Assembly (NCBI RefSeq): GCF_023278085.1
Contig: NZ_CP066265.1
Span: forward strand, 3,428,001 to 3,492,000
DNA: 64,000 bases
Source: Pseudomonas syringae
GTDB lineage: Bacteria; Pseudomonadota; Gammaproteobacteria; Pseudomonadales; Pseudomonadaceae
Direction: 5' to 3'
Below the pieces are notes generated by a model, which saw only the letters and a program-made list of their open reading frames with translations, was not told the origin of the DNA and ran no database searches. Both the position numbers and the translations under genes were made by a program. Below are positions 28,574-38,628 of this stretch, piece by piece; positions within the stretch are counted from its first letter, which is position 1, and each line of letters opens with the position of its first letter.

Positions 28574-30181
28574 ATGTCGTCATCTATCAGCAAGCCTTCA
28601 CATTCGGACGCATTGACTCGGTTGGCTCAGGCCGTGGCCGTCACCGCGAGTGCGCTGCTGGCCGGTTGCCAGAGCACCGCCAGTGTCAACCCCGCCGACA
28701 GTCACCGTTCGCCAAACCTGGCCGCCGGAATCAAGCAAAAACCGATTTTCCTGACTCATAAGCCCACTACTCCGCTGGCTCCGCCGCAGGATGTCTGGGA
28801 GCGTATGCGCCAGGGCTTTCAATTGCAGCAAGGCAACGACCAAAACCCGCGTATCGATCAGCAGCGTCTGTGGTTCGCCAACAACCCGTCCTTCCTGGAA
28901 AACGCTGGCGAGCGCGGCAGCCTGTACATGCATTACATCGTCGAGCGCCTTGAAGAACGCAACATGCCGCTTGAGCTGGCCCTGCTGCCGGTGATCGAGA
29001 GCGCCTATAACCCGATGGCGGTTTCACGCAGCCAGGCCGTCGGTCTCTGGCAGTTCATCCCGTCTACCGGCCGTTACTTCAACCTGCGCCAGACCAGCTT
29101 TTATGACGGGCGACGCGATATTCAGGCATCGACCGTCGCCGCACTCGATTACCTGACCCGTCTGCATGACATGTTCAATGGTGACTGGTTGCTGGCGCTG
29201 GCAGCCTATAACGCGGGCGAAGGTACCGTGAGCCGCGCCATAGAACGTAACGACAAGCTCAACCTGCCGACCGACTACTGGAACCTGCCGCTGCCGCAGG
29301 AAACCCGTGACTACGTGCCCAAGCTGTTGGCGCTGTCGCAGGTCGTGCTTTCGCCAGAGGCCTATGGTGTCAACCTCAACCCGATTGCCAATCGGCCCTA
29401 TTTCGAAGTGGTCGAGCTCAACAAGCGTGTTGATCTTTCCAAGGTGGCCAGCGCCGCTGATATCGACGAGGACGAGCTGATCCAGCTCAACCCGGCGTAC
29501 AACAAGCGTCTGACCATTGACGGCCCTCAGCACCTGCTGGTGCCCACTTCCAAGGCGCAACTGCTGACCGCCAGCCTGTCGACCATGAAGCAGGAAGAGA
29601 TGATCGCCTGGCAGCCTTACCGGGTGCGCAGAGGCGATACGCTCGAAAGTCTGGCCAGCCGCTATAAGGTCACGGTCAGTTCACTCAAGGGCAACAACAA
29701 GCTGGCGGGCAATCGCCTGAAAGTCGGTCAGTCACTGAGCATTCCGGTCAGGCCGGGGCTGGAAACCTCGCAGCCGGTGTTTGAAGCACTGGCCAGCAAC
29801 GATAAACCGTCACGCACCCGCAGTTACAAGGTCCGCAGTGGTGACAATCTGACCACCATCGCTCAGGCCAACAAGGTCGACGTCGAAGACCTGCAACGCT
29901 GGAACAAGCTGTCCGGCAAAAAGCTCAGCGTCGGTCAGACCCTGGTCATGCAGGACACCACCAGCAAGAGTGCCGGCAAGGTCAGCAGCAAGGCCGTTGC
30001 CAGCGCCAGTGCAAAGGACGGTGACAAGAAGTCCATGCAGTACAAGATCCAGAAAGGCGACTCCATGTACCTGGTCGCCAAGCGCTTCAACGTCGAGATG
30101 CAACATCTCAAGCGCTGGAATCCACGCAGTGGACAAGCCCTCAAGCCCGGTCAGACCCTGACCGTCTACCTGCCGCATTGA
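28574..30181 (+). CDS. mltD: Membrane-bound lytic murein transglycosylase D with LysM repeats
   Basis: 535 residues. The N terminus is a lipoprotein signal with lipobox LLAGC (Cys at about 32), so the protein is anchored in the outer membrane. The lytic transglycosylase domain is at about 120-260, with catalytic Glu in VIESAYNPMAVSRSQAVGLW and the family motif LALAAYNAGEGTVSRAI. Three LysM peptidoglycan-binding modules follow at about 350-395, 415-460 and 485-530 (each starting YRVRRGDTLES, YKVRSGDNLTT, YKIQKGDSMYL). It cleaves glycan strands to anhydromuropeptides. It sits upstream of the yej-type transporter genes, as in other pseudomonads. Confidence 0.95.
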   Translation: MSSSISKPSHSDALTRLAQAVAVTASALLAGCQSTASVNPADSHRSPNLAAGIKQKPIFLTHKPTTPLAPPQDVWERMRQGFQLQQGNDQNPRIDQQRLWFANNPSFLENAGERGSLYMHYIVERLEERNMPLELALLPVIESAYNPMAVSRSQAVGLWQFIPSTGRYFNLRQTSFYDGRRDIQASTVAALDYLTRLHDMFNGDWLLALAAYNAGEGTVSRAIERNDKLNLPTDYWNLPLPQETRDYVPKLLALSQVVLSPEAYGVNLNPIANRPYFEVVELNKRVDLSKVASAADIDEDELIQLNPAYNKRLTIDGPQHLLVPTSKAQLLTASLSTMKQEEMIAWQPYRVRRGDTLESLASRYKVTVSSLKGNNKLAGNRLKVGQSLSIPVRPGLETSQPVFEALASNDKPSRTRSYKVRSGDNLTTIAQANKVDVEDLQRWNKLSGKKLSVGQTLVMQDTTSKSAGKVSSKAVASASAKDGDKKSMQYKIQKGDSMYLVAKRFNVEMQHLKRWNPRSGQALKPGQTLTVYLPH

Positions 30182-30318
30182 TGACGTCGGCCACTTGCCC
30201 TCGAATCAGCTCGGGGCGAGCGGCCTGCGCAGTCCTCGCAACACCCTCGCCTGTAGTCTTTTTCCTGCAAGGACAAGCTGTTACTGTTAGCGACCCGAAA
30301 GCCCAAGTCGCCTGGATC

Positions 30319-32148
30319 GTGATACGTCCCTTCCTGCTAATCGTCAGTCTGGCCTTGAGCTTCTGCGCCAATGCAGCCATAACCGAAAGCCATGGTTATG
30401 CGCAGTTTGGCGTCCTCAAGTACCCGGCCAGCTTTACTCATTTCGACTGGGTCAATCCCGAGGCGCCGAAAGGTGGCACCCTGAGAATGATGGCGTTCGG
30501 CACCTTCGATACGCTCAACCCTTACACCTTCAAGGGCAGCAGCCCGGTTTCGACCGGAAACTTCCTGCAGTACGGCGTCAACGAACTCAACGAACCCCTG
30601 ATGGTCGGCACCGGCCAGTACGACCCGTCCGGTGATGAACCGACTTCCAGCTACGGGCTGATCGCCCAGTCAGTGGAATACAGCGAAAACCGCAGCTGGG
30701 TGGTGTTCAACCTGCGCCCGCAGGCGCGCTTTCATGACGGCAAGCCGATCACGGCTTACGACGTGGCGTTTTCCTACCGGACGCTGCTCAAGGACGGTCA
30801 CCCGCAATACCGCACGGCCTTGCAGGAAGTGCAGCGCGTCGACATTCTTAACCGGCATCGCATCCGTTTTGTGTTCAAGCGCTCCGGCAACCCGCTGCTG
30901 ATTTTGCGCCTGGGCGAAATGCCGGTGCTGCCCCAGCATTACTGGAAAGATCGCGATTTCAAAGCCACCACCTTTGAACCGCCACTGGGCAGTGGGCCGT
31001 ATCGCATTACCCGCGTGCAGCCAGGACGCCAGCTGGTGTTCGAGCGCGTCAAGGATTACTGGGGCAAGGATTTGCCGGTCAATCGCGGCAAATACAATTT
31101 CGACCGGGTCGAGGTCGAGTTCTACCGCGACAGCGACGTCGCTTTCGAGGCGTTCAAGGCGGGCGAATTCGATATCTACATCGAGCATCAGGCCAAGAAC
31201 TGGTCGACTGGCTACAACTTTCCCGCAGTCGCCAACGGTCAGGTGATCAAGGCACAAATCCCGCACCGTATACCGACGCAGACGCAAGGGCTGTTCATGA
31301 ACACCCGGCGCGCCGCATTCGCCGATATCCGGGTGCGCGAAGCCCTGGGGCTGCTGTTCAACTTCGAATGGACCAACCGCACACTGTTCAGTGACGCGTA
31401 TGACCGCTCGACCAGCTATTACCCCAACAGCGAGTTTTCCGCGACCGGCCTGCCGACCGGTGCGGAATGGCTGTTGCTGGCGCCTTACCGCGATCAACTG
31501 CCGGCCAGCCTGTTCACCCAGCCGTTCGCGCCGTCGAAGACCGATGGCGGCGGCATTCCGCGCGAAACCCTGCGCAAGGCCCTCAAACTGCTGAGCGATG
31601 CAGGCTGGACGCTCACCGACCACGGCTTGCTCAACGCTGACAAGCAGCCGCTGCGTTTCGAGATTCTGCTGGTCAATCCCAACCTTGAACGCATCCTGCA
31701 ACCCTACATCGAAGACCTGCGCCGCATGGGCATCGATGCCGGCGTGCGCACCGTCGATCGCGCCCAGTACAAGCAGCGTCTGGACCGTTTCGACTTCGAC
31801 ATGATTCTCATGACCCTGCAACAGACGCTGAGCCCCGGCCTTGAGCAGTGGCAGTACTTCCACTCCAGCCAGGCCACGATCAGCGGCAGCAAGAACTATG
31901 CAGGTATTGCCAACCCGGTGGTCGATGCACTGCTGAACAAACTGCTGGCTGCACAGACCCGAGATGAACAAGTCGCCGCTGCACGGGCGCTGGACCGCGT
32001 GCTGCTGTCCCAGCACTACAGCATTCCCAACTGGTACCTGAACAATCACCGGCTTGCCTATCGCAACCGATTCGCCATGGTCACTACCCCGCCCTACACC
32101 CTGGGGCTGCGCGCGTGGTGGCTCAAGACTCTGGAGAAGCCCCGATGA
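30319..32148 (+). CDS. Extracellular solute-binding protein family 5, YejA-like (first of two)
   Basis: 609 residues. The signal peptide is RPFLLIVSLALSFCANA, cleaved before AITESHGYAQ, so the protein is periplasmic. Family 5 peptide-binding features: HFDWVNPEAPKGGTLRMMAF, LRPQARFHDGKPITAYDVAF, LGSGPYRITRVQPGR. It would deliver oligopeptides to the YejBEF membrane complex. Start choice: GTG 30319 gives a clean signal peptide; the frame is open back to 30178, but that would put 47 residues before the signal peptide. ATGA overlap with the next binding-protein gene shows co-translation. Confidence 0.88.
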   Translation: MIRPFLLIVSLALSFCANAAITESHGYAQFGVLKYPASFTHFDWVNPEAPKGGTLRMMAFGTFDTLNPYTFKGSSPVSTGNFLQYGVNELNEPLMVGTGQYDPSGDEPTSSYGLIAQSVEYSENRSWVVFNLRPQARFHDGKPITAYDVAFSYRTLLKDGHPQYRTALQEVQRVDILNRHRIRFVFKRSGNPLLILRLGEMPVLPQHYWKDRDFKATTFEPPLGSGPYRITRVQPGRQLVFERVKDYWGKDLPVNRGKYNFDRVEVEFYRDSDVAFEAFKAGEFDIYIEHQAKNWSTGYNFPAVANGQVIKAQIPHRIPTQTQGLFMNTRRAAFADIRVREALGLLFNFEWTNRTLFSDAYDRSTSYYPNSEFSATGLPTGAEWLLLAPYRDQLPASLFTQPFAPSKTDGGGIPRETLRKALKLLSDAGWTLTDHGLLNADKQPLRFEILLVNPNLERILQPYIEDLRRMGIDAGVRTVDRAQYKQRLDRFDFDMILMTLQQTLSPGLEQWQYFHSSQATISGSKNYAGIANPVVDALLNKLLAAQTRDEQVAAARALDRVLLSQHYSIPNWYLNNHRLAYRNRFAMVTTPPYTLGLRAWWLKTLEKPR

Positions 32149-34001
32149 ACCGATTGCACTCTCTGTGCTCGCAGGCAGCCGCTCTGCTGCTGGCCAGCCT
32201 GGCCTGCGCGGTGCAGGCTGCGCCCCAGCATGCCGTGACGCTGTACGACGAAGCGCCGAAATACCCGGCCGACTTCAAGCATTTCGACTACGTGAACCCG
32301 GATGCGCCCAAGGGCGGCACCTTCCGGCAAGCCGGCTTCGGCGGCTTCGACAGCCTCAACCCGTTCATCAACAAAGGCGTGCCCGCGGACGACATCGGAC
32401 TGATCTACGACACCCTGGCTCGTGCAAGCCTGGATGAACCCTTTAGTGAATACGGACTGGTCGCCGGCAAAATCGAGAAAGCGCCGGACAACAGTTGGGT
32501 GCGCTTCTATCTGCGGCCCGAAGCGCGCTTCCATGACGGCCACCCGATCCGCGCCGAAGATGTCGAATTCAGCTTCAAGACCCTGATGGAACATGGCTCG
32601 CCCATGTACAAGGGTTACTACGCCGACGTCGATCAGGTCACCGTTGAAGATCCGCTGCGTGTACTGTTCAAATTCAAGCACAAGGGCAGTCGGGAAATGC
32701 CGCTGATCCTTGGCCAGTTGCCGGTCCTGCCCAAGCACTTCTGGGCAGACCGTGATTTCAGCAAGGGCAACCTGGAATTTCCGCTGGGCAGCGGCCCGTA
32801 CAAAGTGATCGATGTAAAAGCGGGCCGCTCGGTGCGCTACGAGCGGGTCAAGGACTACTGGGCCAAGGACCTGCCCATCAACAAGGGCTTCTACAACTTT
32901 GATGTCCTGACCACTGACTATTACCGCGACAACACGGTTGCACTGGAAGCAGGCAAGGCCGGTCAGTTCGATTACTGGCTGGAGACCAGCGCCAAGAACT
33001 GGGCAACGGCTTACGATACGCCCGCCATCAGGGAAGGCCGATTGATCAAGGAGGAACTGCCCAACGGCAATCCGACCGGCATGCAGGGTTTCGTTTTCAA
33101 TTTGCGCAAACCGGTATTTCAGGATGTGCGAGTGCGCGAAGCACTGACCTTGCTGCTGGACTTCGAGTGGACCAACAAGCAGCTGTTCAATGGTGCCTAC
33201 AGCCGCACCAAGAGTTATTTCGACAATTCGGAAATGGCCTCCAGCGGCCTGCCCTCCGCCGAAGAACTGAAAATCCTTGAACCGTTGCGCGGCAAGATTC
33301 CGGACCGGGTGTTCAGCGAACCCTTCCAGTTACCGGTCACCGACGGCAGCGGCATGATCCGCCCGCAACAGCGTCGCGCCTTTCAGCTGTTGCAGGAAGC
33401 AGGCTGGAAAGTGGTCAACGACAAGATGGTCGATGCCCAGGGCAACCCGGTGAAGCTGGAGTTCCTGATCGCCCAGACCGAGTTCGAGCGCATTCTGCTG
33501 CCCTACAAGCGCAACCTGAGCGATCTGGGCATCGAGCTGGTGATTCGCCGGGCCGACGTTTCGCAGTACATCAACCGCCTGCGGTCGCGGGACTACGACA
33601 TGATTGTCAGCAGCTTTCCGCAATCCAGCTCGCCGGGCAACGAGCAGCGCGTGTACTTCGACTCCTCCAGCGCCGACAATCCGGGCAGTCGCAACGTGAT
33701 GAGCCTGAAGGACCCGGCAGTCGATACGCTGGTGAACGGCCTGATCAATGCCGACTCCCGGGCCAGCCTGATCACCTACACCAAAGCGCTTGATCGGGTA
33801 TTGCTGTGGGGTTTCTATATCGTTCCCAACTGGCACATCAAGACCTGGCGGGTGGCTTACTGGAACCACATAGACCACCCGAAAGCCAAGGCGCTGTCCG
33901 ATATCGGCCTGATGACCTGGTGGGCAAAGCCGGACGTCAAGCCAGTGACGGCGACTCCATCAGCCTCTGATCAGGCCAAGCCTGCGAACGCGGAGCAATA
34001 A
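32145..34001 (+). CDS. yejA: Extracellular solute-binding protein family 5, YejA-like (second of two)
   Basis: 618 residues with a signal peptide ([20 protein letters not shown]). It has the same architecture and many shared phrases with the preceding protein ([55 protein letters not shown]), so the two are tandem paralogues that have diverged. It has a short Pro/Ala-rich tail. It starts inside the stop codon of the upstream gene and is followed 1 bp after its stop by the yejB permease gene. YejA-type proteins bind oligopeptides and, in enterobacteria, microcin C. Confidence 0.92.
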   Translation: MNRLHSLCSQAAALLLASLACAVQAAPQHAVTLYDEAPKYPADFKHFDYVNPDAPKGGTFRQAGFGGFDSLNPFINKGVPADDIGLIYDTLARASLDEPFSEYGLVAGKIEKAPDNSWVRFYLRPEARFHDGHPIRAEDVEFSFKTLMEHGSPMYKGYYADVDQVTVEDPLRVLFKFKHKGSREMPLILGQLPVLPKHFWADRDFSKGNLEFPLGSGPYKVIDVKAGRSVRYERVKDYWAKDLPINKGFYNFDVLTTDYYRDNTVALEAGKAGQFDYWLETSAKNWATAYDTPAIREGRLIKEELPNGNPTGMQGFVFNLRKPVFQDVRVREALTLLLDFEWTNKQLFNGAYSRTKSYFDNSEMASSGLPSAEELKILEPLRGKIPDRVFSEPFQLPVTDGSGMIRPQQRRAFQLLQEAGWKVVNDKMVDAQGNPVKLEFLIAQTEFERILLPYKRNLSDLGIELVIRRADVSQYINRLRSRDYDMIVSSFPQSSSPGNEQRVYFDSSSADNPGSRNVMSLKDPAVDTLVNGLINADSRASLITYTKALDRVLLWGFYIVPNWHIKTWRVAYWNHIDHPKAKALSDIGLMTWWAKPDVKPVTATPSASDQAKPANAEQ

Positions 34002-34002
34002 C

Positions 34003-35076
34003 ATGCTGGCTTATATTCTGCGACGGCTGCTGCTGATCATCCCGACCCTGTTCGGCATCCTGGTCATCAACTTCATCATCATCCAGGCGGCCCCCGGCGG
34101 CCCGGTGGAGCAGATGATCGCCAAGATCGAAGGCTTCGACGGTGCTACCAGCCGGATTGCCGGTGGCGGTGCAGAGGTCTCAGTGGCGGGCTCCAACTAC
34201 CGTGGCGCGCAAGGCCTCGACCCGGCACTGATCAAGGAAATCGAACGCATGTACGGTTTCGACAAGTCGGCACCGGAACGTCTGTGGATCATGATCAAGA
34301 ACTACGCCACGCTGGACTTCGGCGACAGCTTCTTTCGTGATGCCAAGGTCATCGACCTGATTGTCGAGAAGATGCCGGTGTCCATTTCCCTCGGGTTATG
34401 GAGCACGCTGATCATGTACCTGGTGTCGATCCCGCTGGGGATCGCCAAGGCTACCCGGCACGGCAGCCAGTTCGACGTCTGGACCAGCTCGGCGATCATC
34501 GTCGGCTATGCGATCCCGGCCTTCCTGTTTGCCATCCTGTTGATCGTGGTATTTGCCGGTGGCAGCTATTTCAACTGGTTCCCGCTGCGCGGCCTGACGT
34601 CCAACAACTATGACGAGTTGAGCACGCTGGGCAAGATCTTCGATTACTTCTGGCACCTGGTGCTGCCGGTAACCGCGCTGGTGATCGGCAACTTCGCCAC
34701 CATGACCCTGCTGACCAAGAACAGTTTTCTCGATGAAATCAGCAAGCAGTATGTGACGACCGCCAAAGCCAAGGGCCTGAGCAACCACAAGGTGCTGTAC
34801 GGCCATGTGTTCCGCAACGCCATGCTGCTGGTGATCGCCGGCTTCCCTTCGGCCTTCATCGGCATCTTCTTCACCGGCTCGCTGCTGGTGGAAGTGATCT
34901 TCTCGCTGGATGGCCTGGGCCTGATGAGTTTCGAAGCCGCTATCAACCGTGACTATCCGGTGGTGTTCGGCACGCTGTTCATCTTCACCCTGCTGGGGCT
35001 GGTGGTGAAGCTGATCGGTGACATCACCTACACCCTGGTTGACCCGCGCATCGACTTTGAAAGCAGGAAGCATTGA
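34003..35076 (+). CDS. yejB: Oligopeptide ABC transporter permease YejB
   Basis: 357 residues, about six membrane helices starting with a classical DppB-type N terminus ([20 protein letters not shown]). A periplasmic insert ([20 protein letters not shown] to the SPERLW region) is characteristic of the YejB branch and longer than in DppB. The cytoplasmic coupling loop is [21 protein letters not shown] (EAA-like motif). It forms the channel with YejE. It is flanked by the binding-protein genes and yejE with almost no spacing. Confidence 0.94.
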   Translation: MLAYILRRLLLIIPTLFGILVINFIIIQAAPGGPVEQMIAKIEGFDGATSRIAGGGAEVSVAGSNYRGAQGLDPALIKEIERMYGFDKSAPERLWIMIKNYATLDFGDSFFRDAKVIDLIVEKMPVSISLGLWSTLIMYLVSIPLGIAKATRHGSQFDVWTSSAIIVGYAIPAFLFAILLIVVFAGGSYFNWFPLRGLTSNNYDELSTLGKIFDYFWHLVLPVTALVIGNFATMTLLTKNSFLDEISKQYVTTAKAKGLSNHKVLYGHVFRNAMLLVIAGFPSAFIGIFFTGSLLVEVIFSLDGLGLMSFEAAINRDYPVVFGTLFIFTLLGLVVKLIGDITYTLVDPRIDFESRKH

Positions 35077-35077
35077 T

Positions 35078-36097
35078 ATGAAGCTATCCCCTCTCAATCG
35101 CCGCCGCTTCGAACGCTTCAAGGCCAACCGACGTGGCTGGTGGTCACTGTGGCTGTTCCTCATCCTGTTCGGCCTCAGCCTGGGCGCCGAACTGATCGCC
35201 AACGACAAGCCACTCGCCGTGCGCTACGACGGCAGCTGGTACTTCCCGGTGTTCGAGCGTTACCCGGAAACCACCTTTGGTGGCGAATTCCCGCTGGAAG
35301 CCAATTACAAGAGCCCGTACATCAAGGAACTGCTCGCGGCAAAGGATGGCTGGACCTTGTGGGCACCGATTCCGTTCAGCTACCAGAGCATCAACTACGA
35401 CCTGAAAGTCCCGGCGCCTGCCCCGCCGTCGCGAGACAATCTGCTGGGCACTGACGATCAGGGCCGTGACGTGTTGGCGCGGGTCATCTACGGCTTCAGG
35501 ATTTCCGTGCTGTTCGCCCTGACCCTGACCATCCTCAGCTCGATCATCGGAGTGATAGCCGGTGCCTTGCAGGGCTTTTACGGCGGCTGGGTCGATTTGC
35601 TGGGCCAGCGCTTTCTGGAAGTCTGGTCCGGCTTGCCGGTGCTCTACCTGCTGATCATTCTGGCCAGCTTCGTGCAGCCCAATTTCTGGTGGCTGCTGGG
35701 TATCATGCTGCTGTTTTCCTGGATGAGCCTGGTCGACGTGGTGCGCGCCGAGTTCCTGCGCGGCCGCAACCTGGAGTACGTACGCGCCGCACGGGCACTG
35801 GGCATGGAAAATGGCGCGATCATGTTCCGCCACATTCTGCCCAACGCGATGGTCTCGACCATGACTTTTCTGCCGTTCATTCTGACCGGCGCCATCGGCA
35901 CGCTGACCGCTCTGGACTTCCTCGGCTTCGGCCTGCCGGCAGGCTCGCCTTCACTGGGCGAACTGGTGGCGCAGGGCAAATCCAATCTGCAAGCACCGTG
36001 GCTGGGCATCAGTGCCTTTGCGGTGCTGGCCATCATGCTGAGTCTGCTGGTGTTCATCGGCGAATCTGCCCGCGATGCATTCGACCCGAGGAAATAA
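35078..36097 (+). CDS. yejE: Oligopeptide ABC transporter permease YejE
   Basis: 339 residues. A conserved N terminus (SPLNRRRFERFKANRRGWWS) leads into membrane helix 1, then a large periplasmic segment of about 90 residues (YDGSWYFPVFERYPETTFGG) typical of YejE, then five more helices. The coupling loop is YVRAARALGMENGAIMFRHI. It pairs with YejB. The gene starts 1 bp after the yejB stop and ends 1 bp before yejF. Confidence 0.94.
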   Translation: MKLSPLNRRRFERFKANRRGWWSLWLFLILFGLSLGAELIANDKPLAVRYDGSWYFPVFERYPETTFGGEFPLEANYKSPYIKELLAAKDGWTLWAPIPFSYQSINYDLKVPAPAPPSRDNLLGTDDQGRDVLARVIYGFRISVLFALTLTILSSIIGVIAGALQGFYGGWVDLLGQRFLEVWSGLPVLYLLIILASFVQPNFWWLLGIMLLFSWMSLVDVVRAEFLRGRNLEYVRAARALGMENGAIMFRHILPNAMVSTMTFLPFILTGAIGTLTALDFLGFGLPAGSPSLGELVAQGKSNLQAPWLGISAFAVLAIMLSLLVFIGESARDAFDPRK

Positions 36098-36098
36098 G

Positions 36099-37709
36099 AT
36101 GAACAATGACAATCTGATCGAAATCCGCGATCTGGCGGTCGAGTTCGTGACGGGCGAATCGCGGCAGCGCGTGGTCGAGAACATCAGCTTCGACATTCGC
36201 CGCGGCGAGACCCTGGCGCTGGTCGGTGAAAGCGGTTCGGGCAAATCCGTTACGGCGCATTCGATCCTGCGCCTGCTGCCCTACCCGATCGCCAGCCATC
36301 CGAGCGGCACCATCCGCTATGCTGGCGAAGACCTGCTGAAAGTCGAAGAGAAAAAACTGCGCTCGATTCGGGGCAACCGGATCGCCATGATCTTTCAGGA
36401 GCCGATGACCTCGCTGAATCCGCTGCACTCGGTGGAAAAACAGATCAACGAAGTGCTGGGCCTGCATAAAGGCCTGACCGGCAAGGCAGCCACTGAGCGC
36501 ACGCTGGAGCTTCTCGATCTGGTCGGCATCCCCGAGCCACGCAAACGACTCAAAGCCCTGCCACACGAGCTGTCAGGTGGCCAGCGTCAGCGTGTAATGA
36601 TCGCCATGGCCCTGGCCAACGAACCCGAGCTGTTGATCGCCGATGAACCGACCACCGCGCTGGATGTGACAGTCCAGCTGAAGATCCTGGAACTGCTCAA
36701 GCACTTGCAGGCGCGTCTGGGCATGGCACTGCTGCTGATCAGCCACGATTTGAACGTCGTCAGGCAAATAGCCAACCGCGTATGTGTCATGCAGCGCGGT
36801 TGCATCGTCGAACAGGCATCGTGCGAAGAATTGTTCCGTTCGCCGCAGCACCCGTACACCAAAGTTCTGCTCAGCGCAGAGCCCAGCGGCGGTCCTTCGA
36901 CCAACCCGGCCGGTGCTCCGCTGCTTGAGGTCGAGGACCTGAAAGTCTGGTTCCCGATCAAAAAGGGCCTGCTCAAGCGCACCGTCGACCACGTCAAGGC
37001 AGTCGACGGTATTCGCTTCAGCCTGCCTCAGGGCCAGACACTGGGTATCGTGGGTGAAAGCGGCTCGGGCAAATCAACGCTGGGGCTGGCGATTCTCCGA
37101 CTGATCGGCAGCCAGGGCACCATACGTTTCAAGGGCAACGCGCTAAACTCCCTGTCGCAACAGCAGATTCGTCCGTTGCGCAGGCAGATGCAGGTGGTTT
37201 TCCAGGACCCGTTCGGCAGTTTGAGTCCGCGCATGTCGGTGGGTGAAATCGTTGGCGAAGGCCTGCGTATCCACGACATGGGCACAGCTGCCGAGCAACA
37301 GACAGCGATTATCGAAGCGCTCAGGGAAGTAGGTCTGGACCCGGATACCCGGCACCGCTACCCCCATGAGTTCTCCGGTGGTCAACGTCAGCGGATCGCC
37401 ATTGCCCGGGCACTGGTGTTGAAGCCGGAGCTGATACTGCTGGACGAGCCGACTTCGGCCCTCGACCGGACCGTGCAGCGCCAGGTAGTCGAGCTGCTTC
37501 GCTCGCTGCAAACCAAGTACAACCTGACGTATTTGTTCATCAGCCATGACCTGGCTGTCGTCAAAGCGCTGAGCCACCAGTTGATGGTGGTCAAGCAAGG
37601 CCAAGTGGTCGAACAGGGTGCAGCGCAGGAAATCTTCGCCGCACCGCAACATCCTTATACACAGCAGCTGCTGGAGGCCGCCTTTTTGGCGCCGGTAGCT
37701 GTCGATTAA
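36099..37709 (+). CDS. yejF: Oligopeptide ABC transporter ATP-binding protein YejF, fused double ATPase
   Basis: 536 residues holding two complete nucleotide-binding domains. Domain 1 (about 5-260): Walker [12 protein letters not shown], signature [15 protein letters not shown], Walker [13 protein letters not shown], switch His in LISHDLNV. Domain 2 (about 280-530): Walker [12 protein letters not shown], signature [15 protein letters not shown], Walker [13 protein letters not shown], His in FISHDLAV. Both sites look competent. Each domain ends with the HPYT-type oligopeptide transporter tail. The fused form is the rule for YejF. It is the last gene of the transporter operon; fabI follows after 18 bp and may be read through. 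Confidence 0.95.
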   Translation: MNNDNLIEIRDLAVEFVTGESRQRVVENISFDIRRGETLALVGESGSGKSVTAHSILRLLPYPIASHPSGTIRYAGEDLLKVEEKKLRSIRGNRIAMIFQEPMTSLNPLHSVEKQINEVLGLHKGLTGKAATERTLELLDLVGIPEPRKRLKALPHELSGGQRQRVMIAMALANEPELLIADEPTTALDVTVQLKILELLKHLQARLGMALLLISHDLNVVRQIANRVCVMQRGCIVEQASCEELFRSPQHPYTKVLLSAEPSGGPSTNPAGAPLLEVEDLKVWFPIKKGLLKRTVDHVKAVDGIRFSLPQGQTLGIVGESGSGKSTLGLAILRLIGSQGTIRFKGNALNSLSQQQIRPLRRQMQVVFQDPFGSLSPRMSVGEIVGEGLRIHDMGTAAEQQTAIIEALREVGLDPDTRHRYPHEFSGGQRQRIAIARALVLKPELILLDEPTSALDRTVQRQVVELLRSLQTKYNLTYLFISHDLAVVKALSHQLMVVKQGQVVEQGAAQEIFAAPQHPYTQQLLEAAFLAPVAVD

Positions 37710-37727
37710 CCTGAAGAGGAACAACAC

Positions 37728-38522
37728 ATGGGTTTTCTCGCCGGTAAGCGCGTCCTGATCGTCGGTGTCGCCAGTAAACTGTCCATCGCATCCGGTATCG
37801 CCGCCGCCATGCATCGTGAAGGTGCAGAGCTTGCTTTCACCTACCAGAACGACAAACTCAAGGGTCGTGTCGAAGAGTTCGCCGCAGGCTGGGGTTCAGG
37901 CCCTGAGCTGTGCTTCCCTTGCGATGTCGCCAGCGACGAAGAGATCAACAAGGTCTTTGAAGCGCTGAGCAAGAAATGGGACGGCCTGGACGTGATCGTT
38001 CACTCGGTCGGCTTCGCTCCGGGCGACCAGCTCGATGGCGACTTCACCAACGCCACCACCCGTGAAGGCTTCCGCATTGCTCACGACATCAGCGCCTACA
38101 GCTTCGTGGCACTGGCCAAGGCCGGTCGCGAAATGATGAAAGGCCGCAATGGTAGCCTGCTGACCCTGTCGTACCTGGGCGCAGAGCGCACCATGCCTAA
38201 CTACAACGTCATGGGCATGGCCAAGGCCAGCCTGGAAGCTGGCGTTCGTTACCTGGCTGGCAGCCTCGGCCCGGAAGGCACGCGCGTCAACGCTGTGTCG
38301 GCGGGTCCGATCCGCACCCTGGCCGCCTCGGGCATCAAGAACTTCCGCAAGATGCTGGCTGCCAACGAAGCGCAGACCCCTCTGCGCCGCAACGTCACTA
38401 TCGACGAAGTCGGCAATGCCGGCGCGTTCCTGTGCTCTGACCTGGCGTCGGGCATCAGCGGTGAAATCATGTACGTCGACGGCGGTTTCAACACCACCGC
38501 GATGGGCAGCATGGACGAGTAA
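37728..38522 (+). CDS. fabI: Enoyl-[acyl-carrier-protein] reductase, NADH
   Basis: 264 residues, short-chain dehydrogenase fold. N-terminal nucleotide-binding segment [20 protein letters not shown], active-site Tyr and Lys in [14 protein letters not shown] (Tyr-x6-Lys), and C-terminal [17 protein letters not shown]. It carries out the last step of each fatty-acid elongation cycle and is the target class of triclosan. AAGAGGAA precedes the ATG. A bidirectional terminator follows (38578-38612). Confidence 0.96.
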   Translation: MGFLAGKRVLIVGVASKLSIASGIAAAMHREGAELAFTYQNDKLKGRVEEFAAGWGSGPELCFPCDVASDEEINKVFEALSKKWDGLDVIVHSVGFAPGDQLDGDFTNATTREGFRIAHDISAYSFVALAKAGREMMKGRNGSLLTLSYLGAERTMPNYNVMGMAKASLEAGVRYLAGSLGPEGTRVNAVSAGPIRTLAASGIKNFRKMLAANEAQTPLRRNVTIDEVGNAGAFLCSDLASGISGEIMYVDGGFNTTAMGSMDE

Positions 38523-38577
38523 GCACGGCAAGAGCCGCTCCTCGCGAGCGGCATTTTCCTGCAGACAGTTTTCGTGC

Positions 38578-38612
38578 AAAAAAGAAGGCCGCTCAATGAG
38601 CGGCCTTCTTTT
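38578..38612. terminator. Bidirectional intrinsic terminator between fabI and ppiD
   Basis: Perfect 16-bp arms (38578-38593 and 38597-38612) with a 3-nt AAT loop. The arms start with A5 and end with T5, so it can end transcription from both convergent genes. Confidence 0.92.
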
Positions 38613-38628
38613 TGGGCGGGTTTCGAGC

